A stretch of 64,000 nucleotides of DNA from Hyphodiscus hymeniophilus (Eukaryota > Ascomycota > Leotiomycetes > Helotiales > Hyphodiscaceae), in the NCBI GenBank assembly GCA_016508695.1, contig VNKQ01000008.1:930001-994000 (forward strand), read 5' to 3'. Positions within the stretch are counted from its first letter, which is position 1; each line of letters opens with the position of its first letter. Positions 21,975 to 34,231 of the stretch are shown here, one piece after another. A program made the position numbers and the translations under genes. Under the pieces are notes generated by a model. The model made no database searches. It saw only the letters and a list, made by a program, of their open reading frames with translations, and was not told where the DNA came from.

Positions 21975-23790
21975 ATGTCAGAACGCTCACTTCATACTGC
22001 GCGGATAGTGTCGAGCATCGCTGCGACGTTGATATCACTGGCATGCGGGTCCAATGTATGTTGTATTGTATGCCACGGTAGTCGGTTCTGACAGAAGCAG
22101 TACGTCTATTCAGCATGGGGTCCTCAATTCGCCGAGAAGCTCAAGCTCTCTTCAACGCAGCAGAACTTAATAGTAGGATATCCCACTTTCGTTCTACAGC
22201 AACATTCTTACGGCTACAGGGGCTCTCTGGGAACTTGGGCATGTACTCATTGGGAATACCTGTTGGTATGTTGGTTGATGCGAAAGGGCCACGAATTGCT
22301 GTCATAATGGGTGCCGTTTTGCTGGCATTAGGCTATTTTCCTCTCCATCAAGCATACGATAAGGGCTCGGGAGCTATGCCTTTGCTCTGCCTCTTCTCCT
22401 TCTCCACAGGTCTTGGAGGATGTTCGGCCTTTGCTGCTGCCGTCAAGACATCTGCCCTAAACTGGCCGCATCATCGAGGAACCGCAACTGGGTTTCCCCT
22501 GGCAGCATTCGGACTAAGCGCCTTCTTCTTCTCTATGTTCGCACAGTTTGTCATTCCAGGAAATACAGGAGACTTCCTTATGCTACTAGCCAGCGGGACA
22601 TTTGGATTGGTCTTCATATCCTTTTTCTTCCTACGTGTGCTACCGCACCCCCACTATTCTGCGATCCCGACCACGGACGGCCTCTCCCCTTCCAACTCGA
22701 ATCGACTTCATAGAACAAAATCAGAAGAAACTGAGCATCGTGCACAAAGCGCAGTCGAGCCTGGTAGGTCAACTTTTGCAGCTTTCCCTTCCAACGGGGA
22801 CGAAGACATCCTAAATCAACAAGATCTAGATATAGGAGTTGAGGCGGCCGAGGCTGTGATTGTCGATACAGACGAAACCTCCTCCTTAATGTCCAAATCC
22901 TCGTCATCGGTTCCGGGCGATGTTTCTGTTGAGAGCAATGTTAAAGATCATGCCCATCGTGTAGATATTCGAGGTTTAAAAATGCTACCGCATGTCGAGT
23001 TTTGGCAATTATTTGCGTTGATGGGTATTTTGACTGGAATCGGATTGATGACTATCAAGTAAGCGACTCTAGTTTTCATCAAGGAATTGAAATGGCTGCT
23101 GACTTTTGATGCAGCAACATTGGTAACGACGCCTCAGCCTTATGGCGGCACTACGATGATTCCGTCAGCGAGGACTTCGTCATGAAGCGCCAAGCGATGC
23201 ATGTCTCCATTCTCTCAATATGTAGCTTCTCAGGACGTCTTCTCAGTGGTCAGTCTATCCTCTCCCATCCTTTGCAGTCACTGGACTAATCACCTGCAGG
23301 TGCTGGGTCCGACTTACTCGTCAAAGTCTTCAAAGCATCCCGGCTCTGGTGCCTTACCCTCGCATCTTTAATCTTCCTAGCAGCGCAACTTTTTGCTCTC
23401 AATATCCAAAACCCACATTACCTTGGATTAGTTTCCGGTTTCACAGGTCTTGCGTATGGATTCCTATTCGGCTGTTTCCCATCTCTCGTCGCCGAAGCTT
23501 TCGGAATCAATGGCTTGTCCCAAAACTGGGGAGCCATGACTCTTTCCCCGGTCATTAGTGGAAACATCTTCAATCTGTTTTATGGAGTTGTATATGACAG
23601 ACATAGTACTGTGAAGGATGGTGGTGAAAGGGTATGTACGGAAGGTTTGGCATGTTATAGGAGCGCATATTTGGTGACGGTTGTGGCGTGTTTGCTTGGC
23701 CTAGTGGTTAGCTTGTGGAGTATTAGATATACTCATGCACTGAGGATGGAGGAGGATAGGGTAAAGGACTTCGAGGAACATGATGCGTAG
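21975..23790 (+). CDS. MFS transporter, nodulin-like subfamily
   Basis: Exons 21975..22055, 22101..22172, 22220..23058, 23115..23248 and 23300..23790 (introns 45, 47, 56 and 51 bp) give 538 residues. The protein begins MSERSLHTARIVSSIAATLI and continues SLACGSNYVYSAWGPQFAEKL, typical of the nodulin-like/monocarboxylate-type MFS branch of fungi (yeast YMR155W-like). The block NLGMYSLGIPVGMLVDAKGPR contains the MFS loop 2-3 signature, and a long hydrophilic Ser/Glu-rich loop (about residues 215-320) separates the two six-helix halves. The second half shows SFSGRLLSGAGSDLL, GLAYGFLFGCFPSLVAEAFG and the short FGINGLSQNWGAM motif. The substrate cannot be inferred. The start is set by the N-terminal family motif. 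Confidence 0.87.
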
Positions 23791-24067
23791 CGACGAATGC
23801 GGATCTTCAGCAATATCCGGCTACGGAAGGTAGGACATGACAGGCTGGTGGTGGGGACCAAAACGAAACTGAATAGAAGGACTGCGATGCTTGGCGTTTG
23901 ATAGACCTTCCCTTTCTGGACCTGAGCACTAGAGCGCCGAATACCAGACTTGATTGAACTGTGAGAAGCAATTTTGTGACGTAGCAGTCGGAAAGAGTGT
24001 TTTCTTGTGTTTCTTCATTATCTGAGGTCTTGGCCAAACGCTACTCCTTTTGAACTTGGCTAGTCCG

Positions 24068-25065
24068 TCAGATACCTTTTCCTCCATCTATCTCTAAGCA
24101 AGTTCCGGTAATGAACTTGGCCTCATCACTTGCCAAAAATAAGCAATAATTCGCGACATCGGTCGGATCTGTAAGTCTTCCCAATGGCACAGCTCCAATG
24201 AAGTTTTGAACGTTTTCTGGAGTGAATGGTACCCCTACGAATGTCGAGAATCTGGATGCTTCAGCATTGACCTCTTAAAATACATGCAGAAAATGAAAGA
24301 AATTCACTAGGTAGTGTGATCGAGGGAAACTCACAATCCAGTACCACTCAACAAAGGACAAACAGAGTTAACCCGGATGTTGTTGGCGCCATATTCTGCG
24401 GCAAGTCCTCTGGTAGCATTCGCTACGGCTGCTTTGCTGGAATTATACCAGACGAGTCCCGGTCGGGGACGTGTGGCTCCGATTGAGGCAATGTTTATCA
24501 TGCTTCCTCCCTCGCCTTGGTTGATCAGGTTGGGAATGAAGTGTCTTGAGGACTATAAATAGTGAGTCAGATTTGGTTGGGATGAGAATACAAGGGAGCA
24601 GGTGGAAACTCACGTGGAAAATGCTCTTAACATTCACCGCGAACACCTTGTCAAACTCATCTTCTAAAACCTCTGCGGAAGGCTGCAGCACCATTAGCCG
24701 GTATTCCCACCCTCCACATCACTCGGTCCTCAATCCGTCTCACTTCTCTCACATACCTTGTTCTTGTAACTCGTGCCCGCATTATTGACACAAATATCAA
24801 TCCTCCCAAACTTATCAACTGTGTTCTCAAGACAGGCCTCCCAGTCTTCTTCTTTGGTCACATTCATCTTAATGAAATGCATGCTCTTGGGATGCGTAGC
24901 AGCGACTCGTTCGCCACCAACGGGATCCATGTCTGCTACAACAACTTTGCAGCCTTCTTCTGCGAAGCGCTTGGAGATTGCTTCACCAAAACCAGAGCCA
25001 CCGCCTGTTACTATGGCTACCTTGCCTGCGAGGCGGGTGCCGAGGACGTGGGGTTCAGTGGACAT
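24068..25065 (-). CDS. Short-chain dehydrogenase/reductase (classical SDR)
   Basis: Exons 25065..24757, 24682..24614, 24552..24335 and 24251..24068 (introns 74, 61 and 83 bp) encode 259 residues. The cofactor motif TGGGSGFG (residues 20-27), the NNAG motif (CVNNAGTSYKN), the catalytic Ser (about 149, NIASIGA) and YNSSK (Tyr162, Lys166) are all intact. The acidic VVADMD after beta-2 suggests NAD(H) preference. The tail LLSGTGLFSTFVGVP and FITGTCLEIDGGKGI matches fungal 3-oxoacyl-reductase/glucose-dehydrogenase-like SDRs of unknown substrate. In the last intron the first AG does not keep frame; the acceptor CATCCAG at about 24252 does. There is no neighbouring biosynthetic gene to suggest a pathway. 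Confidence 0.9.
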
Positions 25066-27585
25066 TTTGGCGTTGGTTTTATCTCTTTGATGATTGTGAG
25101 GAGGTGCTGGAAGTACAATGCCGAGTCTTGGGAGAGGTGGTGAAGTTGTATGAACTGTGGTAAAGTATACGAGAAATCATAGAGACCTGGAGGAGGACAG
25201 CATGAGATTATATCACCTGTCACCCATAGAGTGGGACGAGGCCAAGAGGGGTAATCACGTGTGCGGGGGAGGGGAGCTCTCCCGTCCTCTCCGAACTTGA
25301 TGTGTGCCAATGAAATATAATTTGTGAGAACTTTGTCTGAAAACCAGCTAGGTTGACAGCTGAGAAGCTTGTATCTGCTACGACAAGTTACATCAAAGAA
25401 AAAAGTCAGGACTCGGTATTGGCTGGCCATCAACTCATCTCCAAAACCAAGAGAGCGATTCCAGCTCTGGAGATTCTTACCTTTCTCAAATAACGACTCA
25501 CCCCCGCACCTCCGCATAACTTTTGTTTTGCAACGCCACGTTGCCTTCGGGCCCTTTTCTTCCAAGATCGTCGTGCGTTTCCAGGTAATCCTTGTTGTTA
25601 CCTACTATCATTCCAGACCCCGCAATCTTCAAAAGTTGGAAGTCGGGGTAGAGCCTCATAGGAAAGCATGGTTTGATGTTCTACGCTAAGGCATTCCATT
25701 GATGCAAGCTCGAAGCTACAAAGACGTAATTGAAGACACAGTGCCACAAGCGTGCTCTGAGGAGGAGTTCGTGAGTTGACGATAAAATCATCTCATCCAC
25801 CTCATAAGATTCCGAAAGTTGTTCTCTGTCCTGAGTGTAGAGTTCTATGCCTACCTAATCTGAATGGAAGAAGCCGGCCTCACTCGGGGCTGTGATCCTC
25901 CAATCTGAAATCATGAAGGATGTGTTGGCTTTGTTATAGCTAATCTCCGAAGCCTCTTGCAAGAAGACTGCTCGCAGGTATTCAGAGGTACGGTCTCTAG
26001 CGGGCTGTGCCTTGTTTCCAATGCGTTGAAAGATGCAAGCTGGGCCACAGTCGGTGCTATGCTGTAAAGGTAGATAGATAAATTCATGAAAAGACCTAAA
26101 GAATAAATCTGTAGTTTCAGAATTTTGGAGGGAAAATGTCGAAACCCTTCGCAACTGGGACAGTCCACAACGGTCCAGGGCTCTCTTGCCCTTCAGTTAA
26201 ATGGCTTGTAAATGGGCACGGACGGTGATGGATGGCAAACGTCATACGGAGTATGGTAACTGGCGGCACATGCATAATTTTAAATGTCCATGTCGCTGGC
26301 GGGTAAATTCTCATTGGACATCGCCAATATCAACATATCCATAAAGGACTTTAGCTCTTTACTTCTCAGAGACTATCTGTCTATTCTCCGAAACATGCAT
26401 TGGGCTAGCGGAGGTGGAAAATGGAAATCGCGGTGCGCTTATCTTCTCCTTTCGGTTTAATCGTTGTATGGGCGCTCTTCCAATTCGATGTAGTCAAGTT
26501 GTCAAACCAATCCCAGAAGTGTTCTCTTAGATGAGTTTAATTTTATATCAAGCCTCCGCGCCAGCGAGCCGACTCGCACGAGTCGCACTCAACCCAACCT
26601 CCTACTACTTAGTACTCCTCCGCAAGCTTGCGCACTAACACAATCGAGAAACATCGCCTGGCCACCCTATTTCGAATTTTCCTCGGATCCTCCTCACGTG
26701 TATCCACATTCTCGAACCAAATTTAGTCTAAACCGCACTCTAGACTGTTGAGGTGGATCTTACACAGCGATAGGCTTGGGCACTGCCTTGAATCGAAGAA
26801 GTCCGGTTGCGCCCCCAATGCCCCCATCATACCAGATGCAGTCTGGCTGTTCGATTTAAAAGAGAGCGAGCGGCCTGCTCACCTCTCCCTACCTCCCTTG
26901 TTCAAGGAACGAGCTCCCCTGCAGATGCGCCAGCCCTGGAAAGCCATCTTATCCTGGATCACACATGCTGCTGCGTGGTATCTGAAAGTAATATTGAAGC
27001 TCTACTGAGTCTGCTGTCCGACGTAAATGTAACTAACTCCTTACCGGTCTGACAACACTGAGCAGCTAACCTGTTCCGCGCGTTCAATCGAAACGAAACT
27101 TGCGGTGCCTCTAGACGGTGTGATAGACTGCTCTGCGGTGTGCAGCTGGGGCAGTGACATCGGTAGTTAGTTCTCTTGTCGAACCCTAGCTTCACGGCTA
27201 CTTCCAAGGTTCCGCCGAGGGCCATGAGATCGTAAATCGCACCGTGTCGAACCTCCCCTCTCTCTCTCTCTCTCTCTCTCTCTCCCAGCTCACTGTCGCT
27301 CCCCACCATACATTCGTTCGTTGTTGGTAATTGATTGTATGTCTGACCCTCTTCCTCTTTCGCTATACCTTCGTGAAACGTTCATTGATGTGATGTTAAG
27401 TTAGAGTGGATCGGTACTTGATGCTATTAGCTCCGTCGTTCGTTACAAGCCGCCAGTGCTGAGCAAGAGAAACCTTTAGCGACTCGTACATTTCAGTCTG
27501 CCATTATCGCAGCAACAACGCCAACCACGCGATTGCACGCTCGCGACGCAGTGGACGCAGCGGACGAGAGGAGAAAGTCTTCTAG
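25066..27585. other. Intergenic, no gene recognised
   Basis: 2.5 kb between the SDR gene and bst1 (both upstream regions). Several frames of 60-180 codons occur on both strands without domains. It contains a (CT) microsatellite in the presumed bst1 promoter or leader. Confidence 0.45.
27258..27284. repeat. (CT)13 microsatellite upstream of bst1
   Basis: An uninterrupted CT dinucleotide run about 300 bp before the bst1 start codon. Pyrimidine tracts are common in ascomycete promoters and 5' leaders; a regulatory role is only possible. Confidence 0.85.
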
Positions 27586-30500
27586 ATGCGGAGGCGGTCA
27601 TCTGGATCGGCCGCAGAGGACGAAGGCGACGATCCAGCTACGAATGACGACTCGAATTTCACCTTCGATAGAGCAGGGGGCGAACTCAATTCGTTGACCT
27701 CTGTCAAAGATTCAGATCGAACAGGCCGGACAGCAACGCGACTCCCAATCCCACAAACTACATCAGAGCTGGACAGACGGAAAAGTACTGATAAAAGACC
27801 CTCGACAGCAAGGAGCAGACGTCCCAGTAACACGAATTGGAAATTGTCTGGATCCGAATCAGTCACACGAAATGGGCAGATAGACAAGAGTCGAGCTGCC
27901 ATTATTCCTGTACCCTCACAAGAGGCCATTGCGGCAGACAAGATGCCCGGATCTCGGCAGAACCTTCGTCGCTCAAGATTGCGAAGTCCCTGGTCGTGCT
28001 CTGCCCTGACACTCGTTACAACCTCTTTAGCAACCATCTGTTTGTTTGCGATAATACACTCGTTTCTCAGCCGGCAGTTGGACACAAAAGGATGTCGCAT
28101 GTCATATATGAGGCCTTCGTTCGCAAAGCTTTCCGACTTCGATACGGAGCACACACGTTTTGCAAGCAAATATTCGGTTTATCTATACAGGGAAGGGATG
28201 GTAGATGAGGACACCAAGGTAAGGGTACCAAAGCCAATGCGCCTTTTCAAAGCTGACTGGCATATCTATGTCTGCAGGTCAAAGGAGTTCCTGTTCTTTT
28301 CATACCTGGGAATGCAGGCAGTTACAAGCAGGTTCGCCCCATTGCGGCAGAAGCTGCCATCTATTTCCATGATGTCTTACAGCATGATCCTGCTGCAATT
28401 AATGCTGGGACTCGGAATCTGGATTTCTTCACAGTGGATTTCAATGAGGATATAACCGCTTTCCATGGACAAACAATGTTGGACCAGGCCGAATACTTGA
28501 ACGAGGCGATTGCATATATATTGTCCCTGTACCACGATCCGCGGCGATCCGAAAGAGACCCCGATCTGCCAGATCCAACGTCCGTCATAATAATAGGGCA
28601 TTCAATGGGAGGCATAGTTGCAAGAACGATGTTGGTCATGCCGAACTACCAATCCAATTCTATCAACACGATTATCACCATGTCTGCACCACATGCACGA
28701 CCTCCTGTTTCCTTTGACGCCGAGATCGTGAGAACGTACAAGCAAATCAATGACTATTGGAGGCAAGCATATTCCCAAAAATGGGCGAACAATAACCCAT
28801 TATGGCACGTTACCTTGATATCAATAGCAGGAGGAGGACTCGACACTGTGGTTCCATCTGATTATGCCAGCTTGGAGTCTCTAGTGCCAGATACCCATGG
28901 CTTCACGGTTTTTACCTCATCGGTGCCCAACGTGTGGACTGGCATGGACCACCAAGCTATTTTATGGTGCGATCAGTTCCGAAAAGTTGTTGTCCGATCG
29001 CTCTACGATGTTATCGATGTCAACAGACCTGCGCAAACTAAACCTCGGGCGGAGAGGATGAGAAGCTTCAAGAAATGGTATCTCACTGGGATGGAAGCAG
29101 TTGCTGAAAAGACTCTGTCGCAGAAGGAGCCCACAACCCTTCTCACTTTGGAGGACAACTCAAATTCCATAATCGCGCAAGGAGAGCGATTGACACTTCG
29201 GAAGTTTGGTCAATCTCATAAGCCCCGAGCACACCTGCTGCCTATACCTCCACAGGGCTCGCCAGGGTCTAAAAGGTTCACTCTCTTGACAGATCAGAGA
29301 CTTGATAGACCAGGCGATTCCGGCAAATTGGAGGTCCTTTTCTGCAGCGTCTTCCCTCTCCACCCTGGACAATCAGCCACTCTGTTCTCAATGAATATGG
29401 ACCTTTCTGGAGACAGCTCCGGATCGACGAGGCTTGCTTGTAAAAATGCTGCGTCAGACGTTATTTCACTACCTGCATCGACGAGAACATCAAAGCGACC
29501 ATATTACCTTGATGAGGAGGCAGAAATTCAGCCCTTTTCCTATCTACAGTATGACCTGGAAGATATCATAGATCATCAGTTTGTTGCGGTAGTTGACAAG
29601 GCTGTTGACCCAACGCCAGGTTGGGTTCTTGCTGAATTCAGTGATAATTTGCAGTCACACAAGGTACGCTCGTTGGGTCTTCGACGATTACTGGCTTTTG
29701 GGATGAAGATCAAGCTTCCCGCAACACGTCCAATGGTGGAAGAGGTAAAGATTCCGGCGTTGCACTCGAGTCTACTGGCCTACAACCTCGAAATGAGCAG
29801 CCATGGATGTGGAGATGAGCCGGAGCTTTTCACTCCATTGCTTCGGCAATATATTTCCGATCCATACGAGTCAAAATACTTCGTCAATGTCAAGCAAGCG
29901 AATATCAACCTGCACGGCGTGTCTCCCTTCATGCCACCTCCTCTCAAACACAAAAACATTCAAGATGGCTTGAGCCTTCAATTCTGGACAGATCCTACAT
30001 GCAATTCCAGTATTCACATCTCAATGAAGGTTGACGTTCCAGGAAGTCTGGGGAAGCTGTACATGCGATACAGGACAGTCTTTGCTGCTTTCCCTCTGCT
30101 TGTTGTAGCTCTAGTGCTCAGAAAACAATTCCGAGTTTACGACGAGACCGGAATCTTTATGTCTTTCTCTGAGAGTCTGGACTTGTGCCTCCGTCAATCC
30201 TTGCCCCTCGTACTCGTCGCGCTTACGTGCTTGTCTATATCATTCGCACAAACAAGCTCCTCACCTCGTCAGCCTGTATCAAATGGGTTTTGGGGCTGGA
30301 GAGGGAATGCGACTGAATCTCAGATAGACTTCACAAAGAACGACCTCTTGGTAGGATCACAAGATCCATTCTTTTGGTTCATGGTGCCCATGATTGGCTT
30401 GGTCTGCGTCGGAGCATGTGTCATGATTAACTATGCAGCTCTTGCCATTACCCAGATGCTCAGCATCCTGTATGGATGGCTTTCAATCAAGCCTGCGTGG

Positions 30501-31142
30501 TTGCGAAACGATGATCGGAGGAGAGCGCCTTCGCCTGCCTTCGCACCTTCGACTCCGAGGCGCCGTGTCCTCACGACAGCGATTTTGTTATTCCTGGTAT
30601 CAACCGTGATACCATATCAGTTCGCCTATCTCGTCGCATGTCTTGTACAAATAGCTACCTGTACACGTGCCCTCCGATTTGCCAATGAAGCTCGATCCAA
30701 CACCAACTCCAATTTCCACAACTACGCCCACTCAATCCTCATTCTCATGCTGTGGATCCTACCGATCAATCTCCCTATCCTCGTCGTCTGGGTGCATAAT
30801 CTAGCCGTACACTGGCTAACACCCTTCTCATCCCATCACAACGTTCTCTCCATCATGCCGTTCATTCTGCTTGTGGAGACTCTCACGAGTGGGAAGATGG
30901 TGCCAAGAGTCACCTCGCGTCTCCGTCATCTGACAAGCGTCTTCTTCTTCTGCATCGCCATATATGCCGCAGTGTACGGAGTCACCTACGCTTACATGCT
31001 TTATTACCTCGTCAACTTTGTTGCAGCTTGGCTCGTGGCAATTCACTTCTCAACCTCGTCCTGGACACTCGCAGGCCTAGGCTCGATGTTCGAGGCCGAA
31101 GGTGCTGACACTGCGCGCAATAAAGGTGGCAAGTCCCCCTGA
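27586..31142 (+). CDS. bst1: GPI inositol-deacylase BST1/PGAP1
   Basis: Exons 27586..28218 and 28278..31142 (59 bp intron) give 1165 residues, typical of the fungal protein. Bst1 is an ER membrane lipase that removes the acyl chain from the inositol of GPI-anchored proteins, a step needed for their export and for quality control. A Lys/Arg/Ser-rich cytosolic tail precedes the first span (about 137-161, CSALTLVTTSLATICLFAII). Next come CRMSYMRPSF and VPVLFIPGNAGSYKQVRPIA, then the lipase nucleophile motif IIIGHSMGGIVAR with Ser about 320. The motif SMSAPHARPP.. is recognisable as ITMSAPHARPPVSFD, and DHQAILWCDQ holds the probable catalytic His. The C-terminal third has a cluster of about seven membrane spans starting near FAAFPLLVVALVL. 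The start context is the first ATG after the leader. Confidence 0.94.
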
Positions 31143-32146
31143 ACACACCCACCACTTAATCGCCAAACACTATCACATGAATTGATGTCATACACCTTTC
31201 TACAGCATCACGATCCCAATTTCAGTACTAGAGCAACAATCACAGACGGCGTTCATAGCATTCAATGAGCGATTGGGTTTCAATCGCAACTTCTCTAGAT
31301 TTTCACACGGTGTTTTGCATTGTATGCGCGCTGTACATAGGGTCTGGATTTTGTATCGTTCTAATTACGCGTTCTGCATTGCGAGGCCAGTACGCTGGTC
31401 GTTATATGCTGCTTTCGCGCATTGCATGAGTAAGCTACGACCTCTTAGCGCTAGCTACATTAATGTTTATACCTTGATGGTGGAAGGTAACGTTGGAGGA
31501 GCAAGGGGTATGAGGACAGAACGGAAACCGAGAAGGGGATTTGCTATGTATTGCGGCTACTGAGGCTGCTTTGGACGCTGATTCCACTGTCTGCTCTGGC
31601 TGCAATGCTAGTAGGCGGTACGTCGAGGTTTTATACACTGTTTGAGGTTGCGAATGCAGTGGCTGTCGCGCATGCTTGATAGGATGGAGCAAGCAAGCTG
31701 TTGAATATAGACTCCAGGGATGTTAATAAATACATTGTGCTACTGTCTTTGCGTTCCAACGCCGCGATGTGGGAGTGACCTGGTGTTGAAATAGGGTTGT
31801 GTGTTGAGAAGCAAGTGCTGTCGAAAGTTTACGCAGATGAACGATGTTAGCATTTGGTTTCGCTTCTTCCTCAGGCGGAGGTTACTTCTTGTAAGATTCA
31901 ATGTCGATCTGGACGATCTGAAACCCAAGAGTTCTGCTCAGAAGCACTTTGTCATTGGTAAGGTGAGACGTTTGCTAAACGTTGTTTTCACAGGCCTGGG
32001 ACTGTGGATCCGAGTCCCTCATTTCCGGGAATACAATCTTTATTCTCATCACTATCATTCTCTACAAAGTAAGGCGAAGCAAGGCATGACGATTCGTTTT
32101 ACTCCCGAGCATTCCTTCTCCTCGAGCGGACACTGTTAACGAAAAC
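31143..32146. other. Intergenic, no gene recognised
   Basis: 1.0 kb between two converging genes (bst1 on plus, HET gene on minus). Small frames on both strands have no domain or splice continuation. Confidence 0.45.
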
Positions 32147-34231
32147 CTAAATAATCGTCACTTGCACTAGGGTGTTATCCTCGTCATCTAGGCAAATTCC
32201 ATTCTCCTCGGCATGCAGAGAAAAGTCTTCAAAGGCTTGCGATAGAATGCGGTTATCCTGATCACCGCCAATCAAGGTACACGTTCCAATACGACAGCAC
32301 ACGCCCTTCGCTTCGCCTGCCACCGGCTTCAGCAGAAGACATTGAATATTGTCTGTCCACGAGATCGGTTTTTGAATCGGGAGGAGTAAACAGGCCATGT
32401 CTGGTGTACTGCTCACGTCCTTCAAAAGTCGCGTACTTGCTAGAGGAATAAGGCAGTCCAGTTGAAGGCAGAGCTCCGAATAGTGATACCTACTCTCGTC
32501 AAGGACAGTTGGGATCGAGCCTATGTCATTTATCACAACTCGAGCAACACGGCCGGAAAGGCAGAGCTTTCCTTCACTGTTAGCTCCGAAAGGATCGGAA
32601 GATATGTGAGTCATTTGAACCTCTCTAACTTTGACCAAAGGTTCCAGTTTTCGGGAGGAAACCAAGTGGGAAAGCACACATCGCCGTCTAGTGAGGCTCA
32701 GGACCAGGTCGGAGCCCGATACTCTGAAGTCCTTGAAGACTTTCCTGGGTCACAAGGCTGCCACACCATATCATATACTATATTGTTTCGCCACAATCCC
32801 CCTGTGTACTCCGCATCAGTTCCCAACAGATCATGAATACGCCTTGCTAGGGCGGACATCGCGACAAGCTTGTCGCTTCCATATGTCAGACTTCCATATG
32901 AGTACATACAGACTATCGAGCGCCATAGGTGGAAAATGCTCGGTCTGTCATATATCGCTCCCACACGAAGATCTAGTCTTTTGCCAATGTCGAAGGCACT
33001 TGGAAAATTGTAATCTAGCATTTCGTCTGGGTACGCCTCACAGGTTCGGTTCGAATGACACTCCCAGAACAGCTGGGTCTTACAGAAAGATAGATTTCGT
33101 GCGGATAGGAGGACCTCTTGGGTGCACCAAGCGCGCTTGGCGACCTTGTTGTTTGAAACCTCGCTCCTTATGTTTTCATTAACAAGTAAGACAGGTACAG
33201 CATTATTTTCGCAGATTTTATCGGGCATTTGGAACAGACATGGCTGCACCAGGCCGGGATCTCTCTTCCTGAATAACCCATCATCGCTGTTTTCTGCATC
33301 TGCGGCAACGATGTTTACGACCGCGTTCGAGTAGACAGAGTGCATTGAAGCCGCCTCCTTCGCCCAGTCGTCTGGAAAATCTTGGATAATACAAAGAGAA
33401 TCAATCCAGATGTATTCGATGCCCAGAGACTGAGCGACCTGAAGTGCATCCCGAAACGTTTTTTGAAACTCCAAAAGCGGAATGTGTCGCTGGAAATCTT
33501 CCAAGTTCGATTTAAGAAGTCGAATTGGAACAGTCCCACCCCAGCAATGGCTTAGTGTCGCGTATCTTGTACCATCGGGAGCGTGTTCGAACAACTTTGT
33601 GTGTAAGGTCGTCGCGGATCCTAGGTAGATGAGGCGATTGGGAGTTGGGCAGGTCCTTGCATCGTGCCTCTGGCATTGTGGGTGATTCAACTCGCAGTCC
33701 TGAAGCCAATTTCTAGCAAACTCCATGGAGGTCTGTGAGCCAGAATCCGATTCTCGAGCCACCAGAGATGGAATCTCTTGTTGATCTAGAATCATTTAGC
33801 CAACAATGCGGCCCCCGCAGACGGACATTCCCAATATTACCACAATGAACAAACCTAAGATACTTGGAGTAAATCTTCTCGGGAAAAATACTCTGGTGTC
33901 CATCATCAAATCCATCATCAAACACTTTCTTGCTTCCAATCGACATCGAAAGCCCATGGTATAGACTACTCTGGAAGAACCTCCTTCCAGCATCACATTC
34001 ATGCCGCACGGTGAAACTGGTATAATTGCCGATGTCCCAATCCGGCACTCCTCTCCATTCGCCGAGCTGTTCATCATTGAAGTGGGACCGAAAGATGAGA
34101 CAGATCTGGCAACCAAGCGCATTGCCAGCATCGAGGTGGTCGGCAGGGTTTTGAGTCATTTGAAACTCATGTTCCCGGCCATGCTCCTCGTCGTACAACG
34201 GATGATAAATCCTTTTGACGCCCGTCGGCAA
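32147..34231 (-). pseudogene. HET-domain protein, interrupted by TGA in a conserved Trp codon
   Basis: Readable exons are about 34231..33841, 33785..32678 and 32624..32147 (introns 55 and 53 bp). The 5' end is uncertain: this frame has no ATG before the internal Met at 34159, so a short upstream exon is probably missing. HET blocks are clear: RYATLSHCWGG, FRDALQVAQSLGIEYIWIDS followed by LCIIQDFPDDW, VNIVAADAENSDDGLF, and RAWCTQEVLLSARNLSF. The C-terminal signature reads EYRAPTWS-TGA-ASLDGD where the family has WSWAS, so TGG has become TGA at 32700..32698. Coding resumes in the same frame and, after the next intron, continues as VQMTHISSDPFGANSEGKL. Such proteins take part in non-self recognition; loss alleles are common in nature. 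Confidence 0.8.

Noticed and set aside
16964..25065. Biosynthetic gene cluster from amidase, MFS transporter and SDR gene
   Set aside because: No polyketide synthase, peptide synthetase, terpene or P450 gene nearby, and conserved housekeeping genes (tms1) lie between them.
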